From assembly GCF_001368795.1 (NCBI RefSeq), contig NZ_LN831198.1, positions 308,960 through 360,381 on the forward strand: a DNA stretch of 51,422 nucleotides. The letters are read 5' to 3'. The DNA is from Paenibacillus ihuae (GTDB taxonomy: Bacteria; Bacillota; Bacilli; Paenibacillales; Paenibacillaceae). Positions 35,606 through 43,713 of this stretch are shown here, one piece after another (position 1 is the first letter of the stretch; every line of letters begins with the position of its first letter). Below the pieces are notes generated by a model, which ran no database searches, was not told the origin of the DNA, and was given only the letters and a program-made list of their open reading frames with translations. A program made the position numbers and the translations under genes.

Positions 35606-37354
35606 ATGATTGCCAACGTGGACCCTGTGGAACAGGAAATACAATATAGGTACAGCCGATGGCGGAATAGTGATCTGCCGTCTTATTTAATGAAGGAACT
35701 TCATGAGATGAAGGTTACAGAAATTATGGATTGCTTTTACCGGAAGCCTTCGCTTGGAATGGAAGGAATAGTCAGCAAAGTGGGTGTCGGGACCAACCGG
35801 CTCAATATTTTTACGGTCCGGCACATTTGCCAGGCGTTGTCTTATGAGATTGTATCCCGGGGTCTTGTCTCCCAGCATCGGGTAATCGTCATCTCCTATG
35901 ATTCGCGGCTGCATTCCAGGAGCTTCGCAGAACAGGCGGCACTGGTGCTGGCGAATAACAACATAAAAGTCTATCTCTTCGATCATCCCCGGCCAGCCAG
36001 CGAGCTGGCCTTTTCTGTACGTTGGCTCCATGCGATTGCCGGCCTGAACTTCTCTGCGGGGAGATTATCCCCACAATATCATGGACTGCAAATATTCTCG
36101 GATTACGGTTGTCTGGTTTCAGACAGCTATATTACCCGAGTCCAGACTTATATGGATCAGATCGGGGATGGACTGGATATTGAAGTTTTGCCGGCTGAGG
36201 AAGCTATAGCAACAGGTAAACTGGCCATGGTAGGTACTGAAATTGACAAAGCTTATATAGAATATATGGAGAATACCCCGCTCTCCAGAGAAAGTATTCA
36301 AATCATGGGCTCCTCCATGCGCGTGGTGCTCGCACCATTGTTTGGAACAGGCGGGGGAATTATTGGACGTGCCTTCGCCGCACTGGGGTACACGGAAATT
36401 CATCAGACAGAGGTCAGGGATTCTGAAACGGTCTCCTTGGCAAGGGCCCCTGATCCTCATCAACTGGAGGTACTCCTTCCAGCTTATCACTTGGCCCGGA
36501 CAATTCAGGCCGACATCGTGCTCGGGTTTAATCCGGAGGAGAATGAGCTCAGCTTGTCCGTTAAGGATGGTAAAGGCGGATATCTGCTGCTTCATGCTAG
36601 CCAGACAGCGGCGCTTCTGTTGCACTACATTATTCAATCCCGGGAAGCGATGAATAATCTGCCGCTGGGCGGTATTGTCGTGAAGACGCTGCTGTGTTCA
36701 GATCTCCTGAATGGAATGGCAGCAGACCACGGTTTGCAGCTTATCGAATCCACCCAAGGCTTTCAAGGCATTGGTGCCAAGATGGCCGAATGTGAACGTA
36801 CGGGGAAACAAGCTTTTGTGTTCGGGTTCGATGAGTATGGAGGCTATGCCCTGGGCAACTTTGTCCGGGGAAGGGACGGCATTCATGCAGCATTGCTTGT
36901 TGCGGAGATGGCAGCAAATTATAAAGCCAAAGGCAGTACGGTCTACCAGGAGCTACTGAAGCTCTATGAAAAATATGGCTGGTTCGCGGAAGAGAGAATT
37001 ATCCTCAGCTTTGCTGATGTTAACTGGTGGCAGCAGTCCGGAATTTTGATGGACCGGATCAGTATTGAATCTCCGATGATTGTAGGCGGGTTGACGGCTG
37101 TGAAGTTCCACGATTACCGGAACGGTGAAGTGAGAGACTTAATCAAGCAGCGAAGTACTAGTTTAGCGCATGCCCCTGCCTACGCCTTGAAGTTTGAGCT
37201 GATGGGCGGTTCATGGTATGGGGTGCGCATCACAAAGGATATACCGGAGATTGAATTGGTTGTCGGCAGTAGACATCCGGAAGAAAAAGCCTGCAAATAT
37301 CAATTGTCCGCGATTCGTTCGGACGTGCTTCATATGATTGAATCTATCATTTAG
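35606..37354 (+). CDS. Phosphohexomutase-family protein, probably catalytically dead
   Basis: 582 residues, the length of Bacillus PgcA-type alpha-phosphoglucomutase/phosphomannomutase, and alignable along its length (for example 'VGVGTNRLNIFTVRH' with the PgcA 'GAGTNRMNIYTVR'). All key loops differ. The phosphoserine loop T-A-S-H-N-P is S-A-G-R-L-S (about 150-155), with no serine at the catalytic place. The Mg loop D-P-D-A-D-R is N-P-E-E-N-E (309-314). The sugar loop G-Y-E-E-S is G-F-D-E-Y (407-411). The phosphate loop R-P-S-G-T-E-P-K is R-I-T-K-D-I-P-E (541-548). The frame is intact with AGAGGAGGGCG upstream, so it seems selected as a protein. It sits where a ManB would supply mannose-1-phosphate to ManC, but probably has another or regulatory role. 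Confidence 0.85.
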   Translation: MIANVDPVEQEIQYRYSRWRNSDLPSYLMKELHEMKVTEIMDCFYRKPSLGMEGIVSKVGVGTNRLNIFTVRHICQALSYEIVSRGLVSQHRVIVISYDSRLHSRSFAEQAALVLANNNIKVYLFDHPRPASELAFSVRWLHAIAGLNFSAGRLSPQYHGLQIFSDYGCLVSDSYITRVQTYMDQIGDGLDIEVLPAEEAIATGKLAMVGTEIDKAYIEYMENTPLSRESIQIMGSSMRVVLAPLFGTGGGIIGRAFAALGYTEIHQTEVRDSETVSLARAPDPHQLEVLLPAYHLARTIQADIVLGFNPEENELSLSVKDGKGGYLLLHASQTAALLLHYIIQSREAMNNLPLGGIVVKTLLCSDLLNGMAADHGLQLIESTQGFQGIGAKMAECERTGKQAFVFGFDEYGGYALGNFVRGRDGIHAALLVAEMAANYKAKGSTVYQELLKLYEKYGWFAEERIILSFADVNWWQQSGILMDRISIESPMIVGGLTAVKFHDYRNGEVRDLIKQRSTSLAHAPAYALKFELMGGSWYGVRITKDIPEIELVVGSRHPEEKACKYQLSAIRSDVLHMIESII

Positions 37355-37374
37355 AACAGTAGAGGTGGGTAAAG

Positions 37375-38700
37375 ATGAATATTGCTGTAATCGGTACAGG
37401 GTATGTCGGGTTAGTCTCAGGAATCTGTTACGCGGAGCTGGGTCACCGGGTATTGTGTGTGGATAATGACGAGGCCAAAATCAATATTCTTCGCACAGGC
37501 GGTATCCCGATTTACGAGCCGGACCTGCTGGAGCTGTCCATTAAAAATGCCGCGGCCAATCGGCTGGAGTTCACTACAGACCTTGCCTATGCCACCCGGC
37601 ACGCAGAATTGGTCATTATTGCTGTCGGCACCCCGCCGCTCCCCAGCGGTGAAGCCAATATGGCCTACATTGAATCGGCAGCGAGAGAAATCGGACTGTC
37701 GATGAATGGCTACAAAGTGATCTGTGTTAAAAGCACGGTTCCCGTCGGCACCAATGACCGTGTCCGCAGTCTGATTTCCGGGCTGTATGACGGGGCGTTC
37801 GATATCGCCTCTCTGCCGGAATTCCTCCGCGAAGGCACTGCAGTCCGCGACACTCTGTATCCTGACCGGATTATTATCGGCACGGACAGTACAGCCGCAG
37901 CGGAGCTGCTGACTGACCTACATAAACCCCTTACCGATCAGATTATAGTGACAGACATCCGGAGTGCAGAGATGATTAAATACGCCTCGAATGCTTTTCT
38001 GGCGACCAAGATTTCTTTTATCAATGAAATCGCCAATATCTGTGAGAAGGTCGGCGCTGATGTTACGGAAGTTGCCAAAGGGATGGGGCTGGATAAGCGG
38101 ATCGGCAGCTCGTTCCTGCGGGCAGGTATCGGTTATGGAGGCTCCTGTTTTCCGAAGGATACGAAAGCACTGATCCAGATTGCAGGCAATGTGGAGTACG
38201 ACTTTAAACTGCTGAAGTCCGTAGTAGAGGTCAATAAGCATCAAAGATTCAGTGTTATCGATAAACTTCAAGCCGCGCTCGGTGATGTACTCGGCAGAAG
38301 CATTTGCATTTGGGGACTAGCCTTTAAGCCGGAGACAGATGATGTGCGGGATGCTCCTGCTCTGGAAATTATTCATAGATTAATAGAGCTGGGAGCGAAA
38401 GTACAGGTCTATGATCCGATAGCAGCCGGGAATTTCCAGGCCATGTACGATCATCCGGCGATTGGATGGTGCAGTACTGCTTTGGAAGCTGCTAGCGGCT
38501 GCGAGGCGTTATGCCTACTGACGGAGTGGAAGGAATTTGCCGAAGTCGATCTGGAGCAGGTCCGCTCGGTGATGATTGGGACTGTGCTGATTGATGGAAG
38601 GAATGTTTATGACGATCTTCGGGTAAAGGCAGCAGGGATGAATTATTATCCAGTGGGCAGATCAGCTGAGCCAGTGCAAGCCTTGAAAATATCGAAGTAG
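37375..38700 (+). CDS. ugd: UDP-glucose 6-dehydrogenase
   Basis: 441 residues: 'NIAVIGTGYVGLVSGICYAELGHRVLCVDND' NAD-binding start, 'VKSTVPVGTNDRV', 'EFLREGTAVRDTLYPDRIIIGTD', catalytic Cys in 'GIGYGGSCFPKDTKALI' and the C-terminal 'GLAFKPETDDVRDAPALEII'. It oxidises UDP-glucose (from GtaB) to UDP-glucuronate, implying that the EPS contains glucuronic acid. AGAGGTGGG precedes the ATG. Confidence 0.95.
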   Translation: MNIAVIGTGYVGLVSGICYAELGHRVLCVDNDEAKINILRTGGIPIYEPDLLELSIKNAAANRLEFTTDLAYATRHAELVIIAVGTPPLPSGEANMAYIESAAREIGLSMNGYKVICVKSTVPVGTNDRVRSLISGLYDGAFDIASLPEFLREGTAVRDTLYPDRIIIGTDSTAAAELLTDLHKPLTDQIIVTDIRSAEMIKYASNAFLATKISFINEIANICEKVGADVTEVAKGMGLDKRIGSSFLRAGIGYGGSCFPKDTKALIQIAGNVEYDFKLLKSVVEVNKHQRFSVIDKLQAALGDVLGRSICIWGLAFKPETDDVRDAPALEIIHRLIELGAKVQVYDPIAAGNFQAMYDHPAIGWCSTALEAASGCEALCLLTEWKEFAEVDLEQVRSVMIGTVLIDGRNVYDDLRVKAAGMNYYPVGRSAEPVQALKISK

Positions 38701-38722
38701 TCAGAAAGGAGGTGCCGCATTA

Positions 38723-39061
38723 GTGGATAGCGACAAACAGGAGCAATTCAACCGGTTTATGAGCCGGCTTGCCGAAGATCCGGTTCTGAGAAGCAACACC
38801 ACAGGCAGTAGATATACGCTTGAAGAGATTCTGCAGGAGGCGAGGTATCCGCTGAAGCAGGAGTTCCGGTATGATTACGGGCAGCAAAAGCACGTCCCGG
38901 TTGAAGCAAGCCATGTAATTGATGTGGCCCTGCTGCTGACCCTGCTGTTTCAGGAGAAAGGGCTGAATTGCACCAGCGAGGACTTGATGAATCATGTATT
39001 GAATGGAGGTAGCGTGGAGCAGTTTATGCAGCAGGCTTACGGGAGCAAGGACCTTCAGTGA
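38723..39061 (+). CDS. Hypothetical protein, 112 aa, last gene of EPS operon
   Basis: GTG start with AAAGGAGGTG 9 bases upstream, 22 bases after ugd. The protein is soluble and helical with an acidic N-terminus; features are 'TLEEILQEARYPLKQEFRYDYG' and 'VIDVALLLTLLFQEKGLNCTSEDLMNHVLNGGSVEQFMQQAYG'. No family recognised. Its position suggests co-expression with EPS genes; a role there is unproven. Confidence 0.65.
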   Translation: MDSDKQEQFNRFMSRLAEDPVLRSNTTGSRYTLEEILQEARYPLKQEFRYDYGQQKHVPVEASHVIDVALLLTLLFQEKGLNCTSEDLMNHVLNGGSVEQFMQQAYGSKDLQ

Positions 39062-39085
39062 TGATGATTTGAGGGGATTGTGTTA

Positions 39086-39149
39086 TAAGCTGCTTCTATT
39101 GTAATGCGGAAGGAATGCCCTATTCCTCCGGAGAGATAAAAGCAGCTTA
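39086..39149. terminator. Hairpin between convergent EPS operon and XRE gene
   Basis: TAAGCTGCTT pairs perfectly with AAGCAGCTTA, with an inner GGAAGGAAT/ATTCCTCC stem. T-tracts are weak on both sides, so termination may be inefficient. It overlaps the stop codon of the XRE gene. Confidence 0.45.
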
Positions 39150-39506
39150 CTTCTTATTGCCGTCTTTCCCGGCTCTCGTCTGAATTACATGCTCAAGGAT
39201 ACTCTTGACGAGTAACAGGTCCTCGCGTTCAAGCGGGATGCCGTCCCAGTGGAGCTGTTCGAGATTCAGCAGTTCTTTTGCATTATTGGATGGTTCAATA
39301 ACATCAGGGTATTCGGTTAGGCCCAGCAGATAGTCAGCCGTGGTATTAAGTTTTTTTGCAATAATCTGTACAGCATCAAGCGTTGGCTGGCGAAAACCCG
39401 ATTCGTAACCGGAGTATGTGCTTTTGGCGACTCCGATGGTATCGGCAACCTCTTGAATCGTGAAGTTGCGCGCTTTTCTTAGCTGTTTAAGTCGTTTCGA
39501 GAACAT
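39147..39506 (-). CDS. XRE-family transcriptional regulator (SinR-like)
   Basis: 119 residues with an N-terminal helix-turn-helix: 'FSKRLKQLRKARNFTIQEVADTIGVAKSTYSGYESGFRQPTLDAVQIIAKKLNTTADYLLG' (residues 2-62). The C-terminal tail ends in a helix 'EREDLLLVKSILEHVIQTRAGK'. SinR, the Bacillus repressor of eps, has the same arrangement; whether this protein regulates the adjacent EPS operon is inference. The ribosome site is a G-run (GGGGGG) about 9 bases upstream. Confidence 0.85.
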   Translation of the reverse strand: MFSKRLKQLRKARNFTIQEVADTIGVAKSTYSGYESGFRQPTLDAVQIIAKKLNTTADYLLGLTEYPDVIEPSNNAKELLNLEQLHWDGIPLEREDLLLVKSILEHVIQTRAGKDGNKK

Positions 39507-39627
39507 AAATTAGTGCCCCCCAGATGTGAGTCGGTCAGGTTATTATTTTACAGTATATCACAAAAGAAACGCGCACAACCATTCCCGTGAGGCTTTCCGG
39601 GGGACATTTATTATACATAAACGAAAA

Positions 39628-39650
39628 CAAAAAAGAGGGCTTAGCCCCCC
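39628..39650 (-). terminator. Intrinsic terminator of the 60-aa gene
   Basis: On the minus strand GGGGGC-TAA-GCCCTC is followed by TTTTTTG. It lies 47 bases after the stop of the small gene at 39697 and supports that gene being transcribed. Confidence 0.75.
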
Positions 39651-39696
39651 ATGATATTACAGCTCTGTCTGAATAGAGTAAGATATGTATGTGAAA

Positions 39697-39879
39697 TTAA
39701 GCGAAGCGGTAGGAATTTCGGGTTCGGATTTTTATGTCCAGGAGTTCTAACGCTGTCCGGTCCAGAAATTCATTGTCAGCATATACAATATGAAGCATAT
39801 AAGCTAAATTATCCGAGCATTCTGTAACATTAAAACCTAAATTTACTAACAGAACCCTTACCTCCGCTTGTAAATCCAC
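39697..39879 (-). CDS. Small hypothetical protein, 60 aa
   Basis: GTG start at 39879 with AGGAGG about 7 bases upstream and a good terminator behind the stop. The sequence 'DLQAEVRVLLVNLGFNVTECSDNLAYMLHIVYADNEFLDRTALELLDIKIRTR' is a soluble helix-strand protein with no recognised family. Region 39880-40156 upstream holds no other gene. Confidence 0.55.
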   Translation of the reverse strand: MDLQAEVRVLLVNLGFNVTECSDNLAYMLHIVYADNEFLDRTALELLDIKIRTRNSYRFA

Positions 39880-40156
39880 CAGAATACCTCCTTCCTTTAT
39901 TTTTTATTTCCATTATTTTAGTTCATCAGGGAAATAAATACTGTCACTTTGTGTCGGAGCAAAATATTGTTAATTTTCTACTTTTATACAGCACGGTCCC
40001 GGATTTATGGTCTATCTTTTCGCATCTTTGCAATAAATCATCATTATCCTAACAAAATACTGAATTACCCATTCCATAGTTTTGTAAAATGAATAGATTA
40101 TAGTAGATGTTCTTCCGGCAGAAGCTATGGATTTGTTCACAAATGGGGTGATATTG

Positions 40157-40438
40157 ATGGATTTGAATGCATTGACTGGCTTGTTCAATAACAATGACGG
40201 CTCAGTCGTGCTTAATGTCCTTTTATCCGTCGCTTTAGTCTGGAGCATCCGGCAGATCGCGAATAAGGAAAAGGTCATACAGAATTATCAGAAACGGGAT
40301 GAGGAGAACGAGAAGCAGCTCAATCAATACAACCGTTCACTCGTCAAGCTGCTTATTGAAAGAGAAGACACGGCAAGAGAGACCAAGGGAAGAGAGATCG
40401 CTGATAAAACTAACAGTGGGGAGGTCGTCGACAAGTGA
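40157..40438 (+). CDS. Small single-span membrane protein, BhlA/UviB-like
   Basis: 93 residues from ATG 40157 (GGGGTGAT just upstream; the TTG at 40127 has no site). One N-terminal membrane helix (about residues 12-30, 'SVVLNVLLSVALVWSIRQI') is followed by a charged coiled-coil-like region ('ANKEKVIQNYQKRDEENEKQLNQYNRSLVKLLIEREDTARETKG'). This is the layout of BhlA/UviB holin-like peptides of phages and bacteriocin loci. No sequence motif proves it. It starts a tight three-gene unit with overlapping stops and starts. Confidence 0.55.
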   Translation: MDLNALTGLFNNNDGSVVLNVLLSVALVWSIRQIANKEKVIQNYQKRDEENEKQLNQYNRSLVKLLIEREDTARETKGREIADKTNSGEVVDK

Positions 40439-40611
40439 AGCTCCTCGATATTTTCAGAAAAAATGAGATCAAGCCCAGTCGTGTGAAGAAAGAAATCGAG
40501 AAGTTAGGCAAAATCCAGGCAGCGTATGAAATGAATGATATCGAAAGCCTGATGGACCTGCATCATTCCGGCCTGGGCAAGAGAGGAGATGATTTGCATG
40601 GGAATTATTGA
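40435..40611 (+). CDS. Small charged protein, 58 aa
   Basis: GTG at 40435 overlaps the previous stop (GTGA), with GGGGAGG 10 bases upstream. The product begins 'VKLLDIFRKNEIKPSRVKKEIEKLGKIQAAYEMNDIESLMDL' and is basic and helical, without membrane segments. Its end overlaps the next gene by 14 bases. Spacing on both sides argues for a real gene. Function unknown. Confidence 0.55.
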   Translation: MKLLDIFRKNEIKPSRVKKEIEKLGKIQAAYEMNDIESLMDLHHSGLGKRGDDLHGNY

Positions 40612-40927
40612 TCTGACACTTGTCACCCTGGAGTTAACCGCTTTTATAGTGTTTACGGCATATGTGGTGCGGTACAGCCGCTATTTTATCGGCAACGGGC
40701 CAAAACGCACCTATAACCTCTATCTCCGCAGTGTATGGATCACCTACTCCACCGTGGCTTTGCTCTGTCTTAACCTGTTATGGGGCCGCATGAATATTGT
40801 TTTTGGTTACAACGTAGACAGCATATCGAACACACTTAGAGAGTTTGTAATGATCCTTTCGCTGATTCTGCTTGTGTTTGCCGGACTAATGCACAAGGAA
40901 TTGTGGGACAGCAATCATAAGGATTGA
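40598..40927 (+). CDS. Small three-helix membrane protein, 109 aa
   Basis: ATG at 40598 is preferred because GAGAGGAG ends 9 bases before it; the in-frame ATG at 40589 directly abuts that site. Three hydrophobic segments: 'LTLVTLELTAFIVFTAYVV', 'VWITYSTVALLCLNLLWG' and 'FVMILSLILLVFAGLM', separated by basic loops (RYSRYFIGNGPKRTYNLYLR). No family recognised. It is translated together with the two preceding small genes. Confidence 0.6.
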   Translation: MGIIDLTLVTLELTAFIVFTAYVVRYSRYFIGNGPKRTYNLYLRSVWITYSTVALLCLNLLWGRMNIVFGYNVDSISNTLREFVMILSLILLVFAGLMHKELWDSNHKD

Positions 40928-40968
40928 TTAGCCCGTCTGATGCAGCGTATTAATAGATCTATCCATCT

Positions 40969-40998
40969 AAAAAAACACCCGCTGGTCTCCAGCGGGTG
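40969..40998 (-). terminator. Intrinsic terminator of AHSA1 gene
   Basis: CACCCGCTGG-AGA-CCAGCGGGTG followed by TTTTTTT on the minus strand; a 10-bp perfect stem. Confidence 0.9.
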
Positions 40999-41029
40999 CC
41001 TGTTGTGTGTGCTGTATCTAACCGATGTT

Positions 41030-41539
41030 CTAACGTATGCTAGCCAAATGCTCAACCAGTCTGTTCCAGGTTTCCGTGATGCCTTGGAGCATGCCCATAT
41101 CCATTACCTGCTTCAGGTCTTCGGGGGTTGCATAATCCGAGCGGCAAATAACCAATGTTCCGTTGTCCGTTTGGGTGAAGGTCAGTGTTACCAGCGTCTC
41201 TGCCAAATCTTCGTTCACATTGCCCTCAGCATCAGAGAAATAATCAACATAGACAATCTTCTCGGGTTCGATGATCTCGCGGTACACGCCCTTGCCCCAG
41301 GATTCCATTCCGTAGAAATCGCCCTGACTCTTGTCCTCGCATTTCATACAGTAATGCCAGACTCCGCCTTCGCGGAAATCGATATGGCATACCGGAAGAC
41401 TCCAGCCGCGCGGCCCCCACCAGTGCTTCAGATGCTCCGCCTGGGAGAATGCCTGAAATACCAGCTCACGCGGAGCCTTGAATTCACGTTCAAGAATAAG
41501 CGATTTGTCCTCTACTCTGGATACCATTTGATTCGTCAT
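41030..41539 (-). CDS. SRPBCC / AHSA1-family protein
   Basis: 169 residues. 'LILEREFKAPRELVFQAFSQAEHLKHWWGPRGWSLPVCHIDFREGGVWHYCM' and 'TLVTLTFTQTDNGTLV...GWNRLVEHL'-type endings (here 'ITETWNRLVEHLASI') define the Activator-of-Hsp90 ATPase homology 1-like fold, a small hydrophobic-ligand cavity protein. It is encoded 48 bases after an ArsR regulator; this pair is common in Firmicutes, where the regulator controls the SRPBCC gene. Ligand unknown. Confidence 0.88.
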   Translation of the reverse strand: MTNQMVSRVEDKSLILEREFKAPRELVFQAFSQAEHLKHWWGPRGWSLPVCHIDFREGGVWHYCMKCEDKSQGDFYGMESWGKGVYREIIEPEKIVYVDYFSDAEGNVNEDLAETLVTLTFTQTDNGTLVICRSDYATPEDLKQVMDMGMLQGITETWNRLVEHLASIR

Positions 41540-41587
41540 TTGCCCTCATCCTCTCTGATTGCATGAAATGTGCTTATCACGTCCAGC

Positions 41588-41932
41588 TTAGTCTTGCTGC
41601 TCTGCCGGCAATCTCTTCTCCAGCGACTGTAAGTAATCATCCAGGCGGCTAAGTCTGTCCTCCCATAGTACACGGTAGTTCTCCAGCCAATCGTCCAGTT
41701 CGCGGAAAGGAGCCGGGCACAGACTGTAGATTCTGCGGTTGGCATCGACCTTGGACTCCACGATTCCAGCCTCGCTTAAAACCCGCAAATGCTTAGAGGC
41801 TTGGGGCTGCCGAATCTGCAGCTGCCGGGCGATTTCTCCTACTGTGAGCGGATGCCCGCGCAGCAGTTCAACCATCTGCAGGCGGTTAGGTTCGGCCAAG
41901 GCACTCATAACCGTTGCATTCATATTCATCAT
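41588..41932 (-). CDS. ArsR-family transcriptional regulator
   Basis: 114 residues with a winged helix: 'MSALAEPNRLQMVELLRGHPLTVGEIARQLQIRQPQASKHLRVLSEAGIVESKVDANRRIYSL'. It lacks the Cys metal site of arsenic/zinc sensors, so it is of the SRPBCC-linked type. A promoter-like AT-rich stretch with TATACCATAAT-type sequence lies upstream (41950-41985). It is co-transcribed with the AHSA1 gene. Confidence 0.88.
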   Translation of the reverse strand: MMNMNATVMSALAEPNRLQMVELLRGHPLTVGEIARQLQIRQPQASKHLRVLSEAGIVESKVDANRRIYSLCPAPFRELDDWLENYRVLWEDRLSRLDDYLQSLEKRLPAEQQD

Positions 41933-42065
41933 CCATTCGCTTGCGGTGCTTTTTTACTGCTGAGTACAATATACCATAATAGGAATATTCCTGTAAAGGA
42001 ATATTTAAAGCAGATCCCCGCCCTCCTATTAATGAACCGGCAGGGGATCGGAGGGAGGGCGAAGA

Positions 42066-43568
42066 TTAAGACCTGTTGCCTAACCGCTGCAAATGTCTCC
42101 GGAAAGCGGCCATTACCCACAGATGGGCTTTGGCTTGTGTGTATTTATAGAGAAACCACGGCAGGGAGGGCAGATAATCATGGATGGCAATTACGCATTC
42201 ACGGGTGCCGGGAATCTGCAGGAATTCAAGCCTGCCTTCATGGGTGTCGCCTTTTTTGGTGAAGGCTCCGCCGGAAATTTGATACACGGTGCTCTCCGCA
42301 CTGCTCCTTTCCGGGAGATAGGTCAACTCCAGAATAGGTGTGCGGCTGGCCCGCAGATGCACCCGGTAGATATTCCTCCCGTCATAATCAATACGGACCA
42401 GCGGCTTCAATGTTCTGCCCAGCCACTCCAGATAATAACGGGCGGCCCAATCGGTATTGGTATTGCCCGGCAGTACTACGCGCTGAATGGAGCGGACATC
42501 GGCGGCCGGTTTTGGTTTGCTTCCTGAATTTGATTTGGCAGGGGCTGCGGATTTCCCTTTGGGCTTCTTATCGGCTTCGTCCTCCGCCTTCAGTGCCTCC
42601 CGCGCAGCTTCGTCAAAAGGAATCCGGCCATCGCTGATCCCGGGAACCGTCCGCGCGGGATGAACAACCATCGGGTGGGCCAGGCTTTCAATCAGCGGGT
42701 AGGCCATCTCCTTCGGCGCTCCGGTGATCAGCGTCACCCAGAGGCGCGACAGATGGATGGTCAGCAGCGGAATATCGAATAATCTCCGTTTTTTGTGCAG
42801 GACCTCCGCGGTGTTCAGCATCATTTCTTTATAAGTCATGCTGCCGGGACCGCCGACATCGATCGCACGGCCGTATAACTCAGCGCTGCCGATACATTTG
42901 CGGAGTGCAAGGAGTACCTCTGACAAGGCGATTGGCTGGGTGGTTGTCCGCGTCCATTTCGGCAGCAGCATGACCGGCAGACGCCGGACCAGCTTGACCA
43001 AGATCGGGAAGGAAGAGCCCTGCGGACCTACAATCAATCCGGCACGTATGGTTGTAACGGGTACCCCGTAAGAGCCGAGGATCCGCTCCACCTCAAGCCG
43101 GCTGCGTAAATGGCGGGAGAGCTGCTCCTGCGGGATATTGCCGGGAATAATGCCGCTTAAGTAGACGATCTGCTTAATGCCGTTCTTGCGGGCTGCCCGG
43201 GCAAAATTGTCCGCCAGTATGGCATCCATGTCCTCAAAGGCCGCTTGGGTCAGCTTAGCCGACGGCAGCATCGAATGAACGAGGTAGACGGCATAGTCTG
43301 CGCCCTGCAGCGCCTGCTCTGCCGATGACATCGAGAACAGCTCACATGAGCGCCACTCCACATTCGGGCTGTTGTCCTTCTGGTTCCCGTGCCTTGACAG
43401 GGCGATTACGTTGTAATCCCCGGTTAAGAGTTTCAGCTGATTATGGCCGATATATCCGCTCGCTCCGGTTAATGCGATACGCGCTCGAAGGCCGGTGCCT
43501 TCACTCCCAATGACTGGTTCAGGCCTGTTTTCGTTGGTTACTTCATTTGCAGTTCCGGGTGTATTCAT
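42066..43568 (-). CDS. NmrA/SDR-type NAD(P)-binding protein with long C-terminal domain
   Basis: 500 residues. Rossmann start 'ARIALTGASGYIGHNQLKLLTGDYNVIALSRHG', 'ADYAVYLVHSMLPSAKLTQAAFEDMD' and 'IKQIVYLSGIIPG' show an atypical SDR of the YbjT/NmrA type. After about residue 320 there is a Lys/Pro/Ala-rich linker ('KKPKGKSAAPAKSNSGSKPKP'), then a domain with 'YYLEWLGRTLKPLVRIDYDG' not recognised by name. The usual active-site Tyr-Lys pair is not obvious. Function unknown, possibly a redox sensor or a reductase. The 145 bases before the next gene hold nothing clear. Confidence 0.8.
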   Translation of the reverse strand: MNTPGTANEVTNENRPEPVIGSEGTGLRARIALTGASGYIGHNQLKLLTGDYNVIALSRHGNQKDNSPNVEWRSCELFSMSSAEQALQGADYAVYLVHSMLPSAKLTQAAFEDMDAILADNFARAARKNGIKQIVYLSGIIPGNIPQEQLSRHLRSRLEVERILGSYGVPVTTIRAGLIVGPQGSSFPILVKLVRRLPVMLLPKWTRTTTQPIALSEVLLALRKCIGSAELYGRAIDVGGPGSMTYKEMMLNTAEVLHKKRRLFDIPLLTIHLSRLWVTLITGAPKEMAYPLIESLAHPMVVHPARTVPGISDGRIPFDEAAREALKAEDEADKKPKGKSAAPAKSNSGSKPKPAADVRSIQRVVLPGNTNTDWAARYYLEWLGRTLKPLVRIDYDGRNIYRVHLRASRTPILELTYLPERSSAESTVYQISGGAFTKKGDTHEGRLEFLQIPGTRECVIAIHDYLPSLPWFLYKYTQAKAHLWVMAAFRRHLQRLGNRS

Positions 43569-43713
43569 CGATTATCCCTGCTCCCATTAATAATAGATAT
43601 GACCGAACGAAGTATCGTGCTGTTCAGTACCCTTTTCCGCACTGCTTCAATCTCAGTTGCTGAATAGCACAATCGTGCCTGGCGCGATAGGAATGAATGG
43701 ATGGAGGTGGGCT

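Noticed and set aside
40940..41566. 208-codon plus-strand open frame
   Set aside because: It is antisense to the clear AHSA1 gene (41030-41539 minus) and starts inside its terminator; the protein has no family features.
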